The translations under genes were made by a program, and so were the position numbers. DNA of 64,000 nt from NCBI GenBank assembly GCA_964036665.1, contig OZ038526.1, positions 6,076,001 to 6,140,000 of the forward strand, given 5' to 3'. The notes under the pieces were generated by a model, which searched no databases, had not been told where the DNA came from, and saw nothing but the letters and a program-made list of their open reading frames with translations. This document shows, one piece after another, positions 1 through 11,994 of the stretch. Source of the DNA: Gordius sp. MW1 (Eukaryota > Nematomorpha > Gordioida > Gordea > Gordiidae). Position 1 is the stretch's first letter; every line of letters begins with the position of its first letter.

Positions 1-1171
1 GCAAATTTTGCGGTGATGTTCCTTAGAATTTTAAAGGGTGTGTGTATTGTTAGTACGAGCCGCAGATTCTGCTTCTTTTAGTTTGCTTGATAAGTAGTTA
101 GCCTTGTCCTTTTTTATTGCAGCTTTGATCTTTTTTGTGAGTTCTTGGACCCATGCTTTTTTATTTCTAAGTGTCTTATCCTTAAAAACGTTATAACGGG
201 TCTCGAGTAAATTAATGGTATCGATGGAGAACCAGGACTTGATGTTGACATGAAGGTTACTCTGGGATGGGGTAAAAATTTTTGCTAACAAGTCATTATG
301 GTCATTGACTGAGAGAGGGGCAAGATCACCAAGTGACTTCGAGTCTGTTTGTAATGTGGGCACAAGCTGAGAGATGTCTCTGATTATGTTAGCTCCAGAT
401 GGGTATTTTTTAAGTTTTTTTGACGTGTGGAGAGAGGAGGGATCAATAAAGAGATTTGCTACGATTACAAAATGATCTGTTTTTAAGATAGGCTGAATGG
501 TGTGAAAGTTCTTTATCATTTTGTGGTTTCATAATTGGCATATTATATGATCAATTTGGGTACCTCGGTGATTTTCGTTTTTTTTGGTATGTGATTAGGT
601 TACCTAGAGGAAGGACGGAAAAAGTTGAGGTTATCTTTAGTTTGTGATTGTAGCAGAATTTTTTGAGCCGTTTGCCATTTCGGTTAGTCGGACCTATAGA
701 ATTAGGGCCAATTACCAATTTATTATCACCCAATGATCGTTGGACGGAGGCATTGAAGTCCCCAGCGAGGATATTAATATGTTTAGCTTTCAATTTATCT
801 GTGATGTTTTGCAGGAGGGATTCCATCGATTGAAAATTTTTGGAAGAGGGGGGAGCGTATATGTTAAAAATTGAAACACACCGATTTTTTATCTGTAGGT
901 GAATGATTAAAAGTCTATTGTTCACGTAGTCAACGCTAATAACCTTAAGGTCGCGTTTGATAAATGTACCCACCCCTGTTGCAGATTCTTGGCCAGACTC
1001 GGTGGCGTAAAAAATATAATCGTTAACGGGGAGGACTTTGCGATGTGAGTATCTTGTTTGTTGGACGCAGAAAATGTGAAAGCAGTGGTGGGAGGCAAAT
1101 AAAGTAAGAGCCTGCAAGGAACCTGGTTCCCTTAGCGTTTGGGTATTTAAAGATCCAAGTTTTAATATCAT
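1..1171 (-). mobile_element. Non-LTR retrotransposon (LINE), 5' part, cut by window edge
   Basis: On the minus strand, 1171 to about 551 encodes an apurinic-type endonuclease domain. It starts LGSLNTQTLREPGSL and includes FCVQQTRYSH, an IYAPPSS block and the catalytic-type GDFNAS motif, the usual order in LINE ORF2 N-termini. From 519 to 31 another frame carries a lysine-rich linker of the kind that precedes the reverse transcriptase. The two parts are separated by a frame change and a stop near 520-550, so this copy is dead. The reverse transcriptase would lie beyond the left edge of the window. The clade was not determined; the endonuclease looks CR1/RTE-like but differs clearly from the RTE at 41555-44583. 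Confidence 0.8.
551..1171 (-). pseudogene. LINE endonuclease domain (broken ORF2 N-terminus)
   Basis: A 206-codon open frame that reads as an endonuclease/exonuclease/phosphatase fold. The conserved Asn is in LGSLNTQT, the metal-binding position is near FCVQQTR, the mid block is NIYAPP, and GDFNAS is followed by the GPTNRNGKRLKKF stretch. In LINEs this enzyme nicks target DNA to prime reverse transcription. The frame ends before the expected C-terminal SDH-type block; the reading continues in another frame (TQIDHIICQL) and meets a stop, so the protein is not made intact. It belongs with the linker frame at 31-519. Confidence 0.75.
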
Positions 1172-1334
1172 TATAATTGGAGGATAAGAGTTTGAAAGTC
1201 GGGGTGAAATGGAACCGAGTTAACAATGAATTTTAATCCTTAATGAGCTGGCTGAAATGAAAGGTATTAAAATCAAACGTAGTTGTGTTTCGGATAATGT
1301 TAAAAATTCAGAAGTGAGAATGTATTTAAATTAC

Positions 1335-2260
1335 TGAATATAAATAAGACCTTTTTTGAAGAGGGGTGGGCTTAGGCTTATCCTTATAAAGAGGGCGCCA
1401 ATCTACTTCCCTCTGGTATTTATCGTGTGTATTAGTATTGAAGCAGATCTCTTCCGGGAGCATTAAGCAGGAGAATAATATATTTGTTAAAAATAGAGTA
1501 GCTACTTTATGACTGCTAGCAAGAAATAGACGTGGAGGGGAACGGGGCAACAGCATTAACGCCAATAGTAAATCTTATTTTTTCAAAACAACGTCACCAG
1601 GCAAAAATTGGAACGGAGAGGCAATAACTAGACGTACCCATAATAGCCTATTTATTCTAACCTTAAGTTATTAAAGCCCGTAAAACTATATCTTTCCATT
1701 GTAACTAAAACTCTTTAATGAGCCTACATTTCTTGAAATTATAGAAATGATGTCGGGACAACATTCCGTCGGAGCAAAATAAAGGGGTTGCGTGCTCGAC
1801 CATTTTAAACAAAGAAATCCGACTCGGCCCGTAATTCCATTGTAGAGTCGGGTCAGAATTAAACCCGTTTAATAAATTGATCTTTATTTCCGAACTAAAA
1901 TTTAATCGACTCACTGAGAGTGTTAGACATTATCATCAAGTGTGGTGAATTAGGGAAAAAGATTTTATATATTATAGCATTTTAGAAAGTATTTGTACAG
2001 GCAGTTGATTAATGGTTATAAGAGAATAACACCATCTTTGTAGGGAAATATTTTAACAATAAGAGGGCGCCTCGACTTATTTTTAAATTCATATTTGGGT
2101 AATGACGCCAGATTTCTTCCGGGAGCGTAAGCAGGAGAATAATGAATTTGTATAATATAGAGTAGCTATTTCTTGTCTTGGCTTGCACATAAAGAATACT
2201 CTCGAAGGGGAGGGGGTTGGGGGTACAAAAGGGAAAGCATAAACATCCATAGTAAGATGG
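1335..2260. repeat. Two diverged related segments upstream of the LINE
   Basis: About 1335-1570 and 2040-2260 share an ordered set of words: AAGAGGGCGCC, then TCTTCCGGGAGC, then AAGCAGGAGAATAAT, then AGAGTAGCTA. They lie just 5' of the LINE coding region in its own orientation, so they could be monomers of its 5' UTR. Translated ORFs here (1326-1565 and 2009-2314, minus) resemble each other only because the DNA is duplicated. I do not treat them as genes. Confidence 0.45.
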
Positions 2261-2399
2261 GTAGCTTTTCTGCCATGAGCGAGGAGGGAGAAATATCAAG
2301 TCCGGACCACCCATTGAGAAGGAATATTAGTGCGAGTAATGTAAATGCGTGGGAAGGGGTTAGTCCATACCATATCTCGGTATATTAGTATTGACGCCT

Positions 2400-5300
2400 T
2401 ATGTCTATGGGATAGACTTCTAACAACTTTGAAATATGTGAGATAGGATTGCAAGAGTTCTCAAACTACTTTAAATTATTTATCAAGATTTGGATAATTA
2501 AAATTCTTACAAAGATAAATTGTACTAAAGAAGCTAAAACACTATTTAAAGCTAATACTGGATGGTTAACATAAATTTGATATAATTTTCATGCTTATTG
2601 TAAATGTAAATAAATTAATTATAAATTAGAATTGGGATTAAATTATAAAGACCAACAATCTGCAAATAAATAAGGATTATAAGCGCTAAAGAAGGTAAAT
2701 CAAAAAATGCTACAATTGATTGTTATTTATAAAATTTAATATTAAAATAATTTGGATATAAGTTAACATTAGCGTTTCTTTATATTGTAGAAAAAAATAT
2801 TCAAATAGGGATAAATAATAAAGAGGCTCAACAGTATTAATAAATGGCAATTAAATTCCTAAGGTTTAAATTAATATAATGTGTGATTGATACCCAGTAG
2901 GATTATTCTAACATTTAAGTGGTTAAAAATATAAAATTAAATACTATAGAATAGATTAAGCCAGGTTTAAGACTTTCATCTACTAAAGATTACAAATCTG
3001 TTATACTATGAAACAATTAATAAATTATCATAGAATATAATCCTATCAAATATGCAACTTTGACATTTATTCAAAATTAGATCACCCTTAATTTTAATAA
3101 TTATTTAACCTCGCATATAATTATAATAAAAGAACAATTATCTATATGAAACAAAAATTTAATTCATATTAAAACTACCAAAACTTTAGTATTCACATAA
3201 ATGAAATTAAAAATGGAAATAAATTACATATATAATTCTAATAATTAAGTTACCTAGCATATAATCATGTTTTATAAATTACAGATTTTTTAAGATCCTA
3301 TTTTTTAAGCTTATAAGCAAAAATTTTTGTATAAAAACTCATTGTGTTAAGCTTTTAAGTAAGGGGAGCAGGGCCCTATACTTAGAAACTCATTTTATTC
3401 AGTTAACAAATGTTGGTCAGATTGTATTTCAAAGTAAATATATTCTGCCAAAAACAGTTAACAAACTCAATTGTAAAATGTTTTCAATGTTTCATTACAT
3501 AATTTTGAACAACTAGTTTGCTTATTTACTTAGGCACTTTTGTGTTACTTAAAATTGTAGAAAAGTCACATTATGGCTAATAAAATAGGTTGAACTAATT
3601 CTACCAGCTCAAGCAATGAACGAATTTAAAAAAATTGTATTATACTTGATACAAACATCAATCAACTTTCTAATGACTTATGTAAAGCTTCTGTTTTGCT
3701 GATGTCCCGTGAAAATATCTCACTCCCTGATAAACTAGTAAAAATGTGTTTAGACCAAGGGCCTTTGATAATCTAAAATTTCAGCAGATCTGGTATTAGG
3801 GCCTCCATCTTATTCCACTGATCTTGGGCTGCCTCCTCTCTCAGGATACTTCTACCAAACCAATATTGTTTGAGTGTTCACACCCCAAATTCCATCAAAG
3901 TTTGCAATAGGAACAAATGAATGTTTTTCCTAGCTCAATTGGAATTAAAAATCCGCCTGATCAGTAGGATTCATAAATTTCCCACTCTTGGTTGTATTAA
4001 GTCCTAGAATTAAAAGGCTACAATGATAAATATTAGCCAATCTTGAATCAAAGTTAGGGAGTCAGCCATGTTTCAGCAAAAGGTATGCCCTTAAATAAGT
4101 TGGACTATACATATAACTCGTTGAACATATAAGTCCGAAGAGCGTTCTTGGTTGGTGATGTTAAAGTTTTTCCCACTCATCACTATGGAAGCTCTATCGG
4201 AGCAAAATTGGAGAGATCATAAAATAAATCCTCAAAAGATAGGGAGTAGGTGAATTTTTCCATATATTTTAAATTGATTTTGGTAGAGGGAGTAAATGGT
4301 TTCTCCATAATAATGGTATTTTGAAAATTCTTTTATTACCATTTGAGCATTATCAGCTGCGACATATAAATCGTGGGAATATAGAGTGCTTTCGGAATCA
4401 AACACTGGAGGCTCGTAATGGGTACTGCATATGCAAGGATGGATTCTTTGGTTATTTATGTCAATCGGGTACATTATTCTAAAAATCAATATGGTAATTG
4501 CAGCTGAGTGTAAAAAATTGAATGTACGTATGAAAACTGACAATCGAGAGCATATAAAGTTTACAACTATTTCTTTAAGAAGGTAAATATAAGTCTTCTT
4601 TAATACATTATTAGTTTCTTTTAAAGACAATTATATTTTTAGACTGGATGCTATATTAATAAAAATGTGCCAAACCTTGCAAAGTAGTAGATTCCGCACA
4701 AAAGTGGCAGAGGGAATACATGCCATTGTGCAGCCCTGCTGCAATTTTGTGCCTCAGGGGTGGATTACTAATAGAATAAATTGTTTGTTACATTTATTTT
4801 AGGGGTTGGGGATGGGGAAAGTCGCCTCATTGTCTATATACCTACCCCCCAAATTAAAACCACGTATGAATTTAAATTAATAATTGTTTAATGACTAGTT
4901 TTTGAGTTTTATCTGAAATTTTTAAAATTCAGAAAGGTTAATGGCTAGAAAATAGTAAAGGTAGATGCTCTCAAGTTAATTATAAATACCAATTTAAAAA
5001 ACTTTTTGAAGCCTATATAATTTACTTCAAAGCTTTTTAAAATGGCTAAATTTATAGTAGTCTTAGAGCCAACCAACTATTCTTTGCAGTATGTAAGTGC
5101 CTAGGAGCCTCTACCTTAAAAATGGCCTGCACCTTGGGACTTTACTTATATAAATCTATTCGCTCCCTTTAACAACATCATCCGTTTTTTGTTGTCGATT
5201 GGCAAAAAACAGCTTTATTGGGCTTTAATAATTTTAATCCTATGGTCGCTTTGTGATCCGACCAAGCTTTAGCCTTTGTTTTATTTTACACTTATTGTCA

Positions 5301-6166
5301 AATGCAATTTTTAATCGTTAACCTTTCGGAAGACACCTTGGTGATTTTACAATTGTTTTCTTTAGATATTTGACTAATTTTATTTTATATGTTTTATTCA
5401 AAATATTCTATTATTGTCAGATTTTCATGATATTTTATTAAAACTTTTTATAAAAACGAAGTTTAATAAAAAAAATTAAATACATTTTTAATTGCTAAAT
5501 CTAATCCAACACAAGTCATATGACCCCTCCTCTAATGATATATATTTTTGATTTTCAAAGAATTTTTTAAGTTTTAATAAAAAACTTTACACCTATTTAG
5601 CCAGATTTTCAGTTTATTCAACCTTTTATCCAAAAATATTATAGTTATCAAAATCTATTTGCGCGTTCAAATGATAGTTAAACAAAAATTTTCTAAATTT
5701 TACTGAATTCGCTACTTAAAATCTAAAATCAACTTAACTCTGGTTATTTAATCTAATAAAATTAGCGTGCAGAGCATTAAATTAATTTCTTTAATTAATT
5801 AACAAAAATGAATGACTGAAGACTTTTGGATTCTCGTCACTTTTTTAATTATATCAAATACTATAAGTCAATAATATTTTCTGTTGGCAATCAGAACAAT
5901 TCCATCTATGTTTAACAATTAAATTTCGTGTGTTACATAATAAAATATAGTTATTGCAAAATTGCTATTTTTTCTCGTACCTTAATAATTCTCGTCGCAA
6001 TGTCTATATTTTCCGGCACCACCTATTTTAATATCTTTACTTAATTTTTGCCAATGCCAATCACAAGCACTTCCTATCTTTCTGGTGATAGAGATAATTT
6101 TATCATTATGCATTCCCTTTTAACTTATCCTTTTAATATATCGTTATTTCAGCAAAGCGATATATA
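2400..6166. other. AT-rich spacer with no supported gene
   Basis: Almost entirely A/T-dominated sequence with many short A and T runs. A minus-strand reading around 3640-3900 (REEAAQDQWNKMEALIPDL) and the ORF at 4232-4630 are the only protein-like stretches. Neither could be assigned to a family or joined by credible splice sites. No repeats with clear termini were seen. Confidence 0.5.
4232..4630 (-). CDS. Unassigned 132-codon ORF, doubtful
   Basis: An open frame of 132 codons in AT-rich DNA. Its C-terminal two thirds (from PIDINNQRIHPCICSTHYEP on) has a protein-like composition with Cys, Trp-free aromatic and acidic residues. The N-terminal third is the kind of Ile/Phe/Leu/Lys-rich peptide that AT-rich noncoding DNA gives. 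A sequence ending TTGATTTTTAG precedes AATAATGTACCC inside it and could be a splice acceptor, so an exon covering only the later part is possible. I do not recognise the family, and no neighbouring exon was found. Confidence 0.2.
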   Translation of the reverse strand: MSLKETNNVLKKTYIYLLKEIVVNFICSRLSVFIRTFNFLHSAAITILIFRIMYPIDINNQRIHPCICSTHYEPPVFDSESTLYSHDLYVAADNAQMVIKEFSKYHYYGETIYSLYQNQFKIYGKIHLLPIF

Positions 6167-6689
6167 TTAATTGCTATGCAATTTATGGGATCGTTTTTTG
6201 GTGTCCGTCCGTCGTCCGTCCGTTACCCTCCCTATCTATTTGCATTGGGTATATTAGGTTATCGCTTTTTTTAAATTAATGGATGAGAAAGAGGTGCCCC
6301 ACCCCTCATCTCTATCTCCCTCGCTGTGTTATTTTTTGAATTAATGCATAAGAGGTGCCCCACCCCTCATCTCTATCTCTCTCGGTGTGTTATATATAAG
6401 ATTTGTTAAATTATCTATTATATAATAAACATAAATAAAAGTTGTTTACTTTTAATTGCTATGCAATTTAACTAGTTTTTGTTTTATATAATAAACATAG
6501 ATAAAAGTTGTTTACTTTTAATGCTATGCAATTTAACTAGTTATATAATAAACATAAATAAATTGGTTATATAATAAATATAGATAAAAGTTGTTTACTT
6601 TTAATGCTATGCAATTTAACTAGTTATATAATAAACATAAATAAAAGTTGTTTACTTTTAATTGCTATGCAATTTAACTAGTTTTTGGG

Positions 6690-7800
6690 TTAGAATCCCG
6701 GAGTTTTTTTTGACTCTTATGATTGTTCTTGTTACTATCATTGATAATAAGAATTTTTGGCCGTCCGCTGGCTGCTGACCAATGAAAAAAATGACCATTG
6801 GCCAAAATGTGAATCGAAATTATTTTTTTCGTTTTTTTTGACTATTATGATTGTTCCTGTTTCTACCATTGCTATTATGACTTTTTGGCCGTCCGCTGGC
6901 TGCTGACCAATGTTATATAATAAACATAAATAAAAGTTGTTTACTTTTAATTGCTATGCAATTTAACTAGTTTTTGGGTTAGAATCCCGGAGTTTTTTTT
7001 GACTTTTATGATTGTTCTTGTTACTATCATTGATAATAAGACTTTTTGGCCGTCCGTTGGCTGCTGACCAATGAAAAAAATGACCATTGGCCAAAATGTG
7101 AATCCGAGTTTATTTTTTCGTTTTTTTTGACTATTATGATTGTTCCTGTTACTACCATTGCTATTATGACTTTTTGGCCGTCCGCTGGCTCCTGACCGAT
7201 GGAAAAAAATGACCATTGGCCAAAATGTGGATCGAAATTATTTTTTTCGTTTTTTTTGACTATTATGATTGTTCCTGTTCCTACCATTGCTATTATGACT
7301 TTTTGGCCGTCCGCTGGCTGCTGACCAATGAAATAAAATGACCATTGGCCAAAATGTGATTCGAAAACTTTTATTTCGTTTTTTTTGACTATTATGAATT
7401 TATATCCACTTTTATTGTGTCCTGGCTGCTGACCAATGGAAAAAAATGACCATTGGCCAAAATGTGATTCGAAAATTTTTTTTTCGTTTTTTTTACTCTT
7501 GTGAATTTATATCCACTTTTACCGTGTGCTGGCTGCTGACCAATGGAAAAAAATGACCATTGGCCAAAATGTGAATCCGAGTTTATTTTTTCGTTTTTTT
7601 TGACTATTATGATTGTTCCTGTTACTACCATTGCTATTATGACTTTTTGGCCGTCCGCTGGCTCCTGACCGATGGAAAAAATGACCATTGGCCAAAATGT
7701 GATTCGAAAATTTTTTTTTTCGTTTTTTTTTGACTTATGAATTTATATCCACTTTTACCGTGTCCTGGCTGCTTACCAATGAAAAAAAATGACCATTGGC
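6690..7800 (+). repeat. Core tandem array of copy A
   Basis: Repeated units begin TTTTTTTGACTATTATGATT and run through TTGGCCGTCCGCTGGCTGCT to GACCAATGG, an A-run, and TGACCATTGGCCAAAATGTG. Unit starts at 7129, 7258, 7388, 7495 and 7602 give lengths of about 107-130 bp, with two variants: one reads GATTGTTCCTGTTACTACC and the other GAATTTATATCCACTTTTAC. Each unit carries an inverted pair, TGACCAATGG and CCATTGGCCA, able to form a 10-bp stem. Several units are preceded by GGGTTAGAATCCCGGAG, which resembles a tRNA T-arm. Confidence 0.85.
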
Positions 7801-8409
7801 TAAATTTTATATATAACCTAAAAATTTATTATAGATGGTCTAACAGACAGCCAACTATGTAATATATATTTTTAACCTTATAAATGCATATATATTTTTT
7901 TATTGGGTTAATATATTTCATTTAATTAGATTGTGATTTCATAGAAAACCTAAAAAGTAATATTTAAAAAAATAATATAGGTATTAGATTCTAATTTACG
8001 ATAAAATATATCGATAGAAACTAACACAAAATTCGAAACCTCCTTCAAAGGTATAAGCATAGCCCGTTATTTCTAATTAAATTGAATCTACTATTAAACT
8101 CAAACACGAATTGTACTTTATTAGATGGCGCGCGTAAGTTTATATAATTAGTAAAATTTTTCTACGTGTCATAGATATTACACCGCACGTGTGGCAGGGA
8201 AATGTCCGATATTTTTAAAATGAAAAGGTATTTTAGGAATCTGAAAAGGTTATTTTACCCCCGGCCGCCCTGGGCACCTACGGGTAAAGTTTCGAGCGAA
8301 TCGGGTTGGTAGTTTAAGAATTTAGCCCTTTTTTAAAACTAAAAAAAATTTTTTTTTTAATTTTTTTTTTTACATTAAATTAATATTTTGTTTTTGTTAA
8401 TACCATTGA

Positions 8410-8483
8410 TAATATGACTTTTTGACCGTCCGCTGGCTACTGACCGACGAAATATATTGATTTTCTAAACATAAAACACAACT
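8410..8483 (+). repeat. 74-bp segment inverted relative to copy F
   Basis: This segment, TAATATGACTTTTTGACCGT through AACATAAAACACAACT, appears exactly reverse-complemented at 28984-29057 in otherwise matching flanks. Here it continues a normal unit (ACCATTGATAATATGA, as elsewhere in the family), so this orientation is probably ancestral. Confidence 0.85.
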
Positions 8484-8535
8484 TTATTATTTCATCATCT
8501 ATATAAATAACATAATAACTTCTACTATTTTAAAG

Positions 8536-8606
8536 TTAGCATGGTATAGTGGTTATAGCGCAGGCTTGTGAACTGGATGTGTAGGGTTCAAGTCAGGGAG
8601 GGGACA
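8536..8606 (+). repeat. tRNA-like (SINE-head) segment inside copy A
   Basis: GCATGGTATAGTGGTTATAG resembles a pol III A box region, and GGGTTCAAGTC 40 bases later resembles a B box. The spacing fits a tRNA-derived SINE head. The middle (GGCTTGTGAACTGG) does not form a clean anticodon stem, and the acceptor ends do not pair, so this is not a functional tRNA gene. The same segment is in copy F (29103-29176), and a diverged version is in copy E. Confidence 0.5.
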
Positions 8607-9007
8607 AATTTTTTTTTTAATTTTTTTAAATTAAATTAATATTTGTTCATGTTAATACCAATGATAATATGAATTTTTGACCGTCCGCTGGCTACTGACC
8701 AATAAAAAAATGACCATTAGCCAAATAAATCGAAATTTTTTTTCGTTTTTGAATTGGTTAACATTGATAATTACCCTATGTCCTCCCCTACAAGGGCCTA
8801 TAACTAATTAACTAATTATTTTGCACCTAATACCCCCTATAGGCATTCTCGCCCCTTCCCACCTTTCTCGCCCATAAATTGCATAGCAAATATGCTACGT
8901 TTATACGGAGTATAGAAGAGTTCCCCCTTCCCCTCTTCCCTTCCCCTCTTCCCTTCCCCTACTCCCCTTCCCTTCTCCCCCTTCCCACGAGGGCCGAAGG
9001 CCCGAGT

Positions 9008-10085
9008 AATTTATTTATAGCAATCACAATGATGTTGTTAACTTATTAATAATGTTAGCAAGACTACAGTAATTACACGGTTCAATAAAAAAAATTAACC
9101 CACAAACTGTTTGCAGATTTTGGTAGAGTATTTTACTGTCAACACAAATATGTTTTTAGTTTTTCCCTATACGTCAAGTTTTTGTAAGTATTCGCTGTCA
9201 AAGTTGCCAAAAACATCGATTTTAGCATATTTTAAGCGTCAATAACTTGCAAATTAATCGGTAAAAATTTTATTATAGATTTAATTCGTAGATAAAGGCG
9301 AGAGGAATGTATTTACAATTTTTTTAATCCTAGCATATTTACTTTTTGAATTATATACAAAATTAACTTATACCTAACTTATTACAATGACAAATTTCCA
9401 GAGACTTGGGTCGCCCTCCTTTCTCCTTAACACTAGGAATTAAATTCGTGTTGTTGTGTATCTACTCTACTACCACCAGAGACCAGATTGCACGGCCCGG
9501 CCCGCTGCCCGTCGTGGGCCGGGCAACTGTCTTAAATTTTAAATTTTGGGCGGGCTCGGGCGGGCACGCTGATAAGATTCGAGCAATAGGGGCATAATTA
9601 AATTAAAACCATAGTATATTATTTGTTACTTTTTTATTAAATTGTATATCGAGAATGCTTAAAATGTTAAAATAGCATAATTTTGCCACCCCTTCCCAAG
9701 TTATTTTTATAAACTTTGCTCGACTCCATTTCTTTCAGATCCCTAGCTACGCTTATGGAAAGGATTGTACTATTTATGTAGCCCTTTCATTGTTCACAAT
9801 ACACATGTGCCGTTTAGACTTAAGGCGTCATGCCATTTGAACATAATGCATGCACCTATAAGTGCTAAATTTAATCATACTTTATTTAATTTTTTTAAAA
9901 ATTAAAATTTGGTTTGGCAAAGCTTCCCCATTTGGCAATTCACCTTTTTATTCCCTTATCTACGCTATTACTTATTTTTATAACACATAATTAATTCCCA
10001 ATACCACTACACTACTACCACTGCTGTTAATGGTTGTACAATTTTAATCTTATTCACCCCTTATTATATTCGCTTATGCAGAATA
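9008..10085. other. Spacer with a GC-rich repeat remnant
   Basis: AT-rich spacer. About 9490-9575 holds a GC-rich patch (CGGCCCGGCCCGCTGCCCGT and GGGCGGGCTCGGGCGGGCAC). It has the same flavour as the ends and interior of the hAT element at 39355-40411 and is probably a decayed fragment of that family. The 63-codon frame through it is a by-product. Confidence 0.45.
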
Positions 10086-11990
10086 TTAATTGCTATGCAA
10101 TTTATGGGCTCGTTTTTTGTTGTCCGTCCGTCCGTCTGTCCGTCCGTCCGTCCGTTACCCTCCCTATCTATTTGCATTGGGTATATTAGGTTATCGCTTT
10201 TTTAAATTAATGTATGAGATAGAGGTGCCCCACCCCTCATCTATATCTCCCTCGCTGTGTTATTTTTTAAATTAATGCATAAGAGGTGCCCCACCCCTCA
10301 TCTCTATCTCCCTTGGTGTGTTATATATAAGATTTGTTAAATTATCTATTATATAATAAACATAAATAAAACTTGTTTACTTTTAATTGCTATGCAATTT
10401 AGCTAGTTATATAATAAACATAAATAAAAGTTTTTACTTTTAATTGCTATGTAATTTAACTAGTTTTTGTTATATAATAAACATAGATAAAAGTTGTTTA
10501 CTTTTTAATTGCTATGCAATTTAACTAGTTATATAATAAACATAAATAAAAGTTGTTTACTTTTTAATTGCTATGCAATTTAACTAGTTTTGGGGTTAGA
10601 ATCCCGGAGTTTTTTTTGACTCTTATGATTGTTCTTGTTACTATCATTGATAATAAGAATTTTTGGCCGTCCGCTGGCTGCTGACCAATGAAAAAAATGA
10701 CCATTGGCCAAAATGTGAATCGAAATTATTTTTTCTCGTTTTTTTTGACTATTATGATTGTTCCTGTTTCTACCATTGCTATTATGACTTTTTGGCCGTC
10801 CGCTGGCTGCTGACCAATGTTATATAATAAACATAAATAAAAGTTGTTTACTTTTAATTGCAATGCAATTTAACTAGTTTTTGGGTTAGAATCCCGGAGT
10901 TTTTTTTGACTCTTATGATTGTTCTTGTTACTATCATTGATAATAAGACTTTTTGGCCGTCCGTTGGCTGCTGACCAATGAAAAAATGACCATTGGCCAA
11001 AATGTGAATCCGAGTTTATTTTTTCGTTTTTTTTGACTATTATGATTGTTCCTGTTACTACCATTGCTATTATGACTTTTTGGCCGTCCGCTGGCTCCTG
11101 ACCGATGGAAAAAATGACCATTGGCCAAAATGTGAATCGAAATTATTTTTTTCGTTTTTTTTTGACTATTATGATTGTTCCTGTTCCTACCATTGCTATT
11201 ATGACTTTTTGGCCGTCCGCTGGCTGCTGACCAATGGAATAAAATGACCATTGGCCAAAATGTGATTCGAAAACTTTTTTTTTGTTTTTTTTTGACTATT
11301 ATGAATTTATATCCACTTTTACCGTGTCCTGGCTGCTGACCAATGGAAAAAAAGACCATTGGCCAAAATGTGATTCGAAAATTTTTTTTTCGTTTTTTTT
11401 TACTCTTATGAATCTATATCCACTTTTACCGTGTGCTGGCTGCCAATGGAAAAAAATGACCATTGGCCAAAGTGAGCATCAAAATTTTTTTTTCCGTTTT
11501 TTTGGCTATCATTGACTTATAGTGTATCTGTTGGTACTGACCAATAGAGAAAAAGTTGGCTAAATTTTTGATTTTTTTTAATTAAAAATTGTTCAAATTC
11601 AACAAAAAATTTCTCCCAACAATTCTGCAAATTCTTAACATTGTGTTGTTTTATAAGACAATGTTTGTTAGACCCATAATCACTAAAGGCCATAAAGACT
11701 AATGTAATACGCAACTAGATGCAAACACTAAATCTAACCCTAACCCTTGCCTATATTACATTTTGCCTTTATTACATTTTGCCTATAATGGAAAATTTGT
11801 ATAAATAATTAATTAATCATTAGGCATTTAATAGCCCCCTAAAGGCATTCTCGCCCCTTCCCACCTTTCTCGCCCATAAATTGCATAGCAAATATGATAC
11901 ATTTTTACGAAGTACAGATGAGTCGTCCCCCCTTCCCTTCCCCTCTTCCCTTCCCTTCTCCCCCTTCCCACGAGGGCCGAAGGCCCGAGT
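10086..11990 (+). mobile_element. Helentron-like element, copy B (first of a head-to-tail trio)
   Basis: Same start (TTAATTGCTATGCAATTTAT), GTCC microsatellite (10122-10158), AATAAACATAAATAAA repeats and core array as copy A, and the same terminal hairpin. Its 3' module differs: it carries AAAAATTGTTCAAATTCAAC, a 47-codon open frame on the minus strand (within 11517-11714) and a telomere-like CTAACCCTAACCC. The next copy begins about five bases after this one ends. Copies C, D and G share this 3' module, while A and F carry another. Confidence 0.7.
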
Positions 11991-11994
11991 TTTT

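Larger units (their letters stand above)
6167..9007 (+). mobile_element. Helentron-like non-autonomous element, copy A
   Basis: Starts with TTAATTGCTATGCAATTTAT, followed by a GTCC-type microsatellite (6205-6225). A block of TATATAATAAACATAAATAA repeats spans about 6410-6660. Tandem core units of 107-130 bp (about 6700-7800) follow, then a non-tandem 3' module (7805-8870). The inverse copy of the start, CCCATAAATTGCATAGCAA, is near 8872, then a CTTCCC-rich tract, and the element ends in the hairpin GGGCCGAAGGCCC plus GAGT. This order (subterminal inverted repeat, microsatellite, tandem core, inverse repeat, terminal hairpin, no target duplication) is that of Helentron-associated elements such as DINE-1. 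No Rep/helicase gene is present, so it is non-autonomous. It is nearly the same as copy F except for one core unit and a 74-bp inversion. Confidence 0.7.

Noticed and set aside
6947-7688. Several 60-140 codon minus-strand ORFs rich in NGSNRNNHNSQKK and QPADGQKVIIAMVV
   Set aside because: They are frames through the tandem core units, repeated in every copy and shifting frame with unit length; not proteins. The same applies at 10870-11359, 12674-12922, 14504-14692, 27718-28273 and 45488-45807.
6690-7800. Regularly repeated units suggesting a CRISPR array
   Set aside because: Units are 107-130 bp, without short repeats separated by unique spacers, in a eukaryotic intron-bearing context.
8536-8606. 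A tRNA gene
   Set aside because: A and B boxes are suggestive, but there is no paired acceptor stem or sound anticodon stem, and it recurs only inside the mobile element copies.
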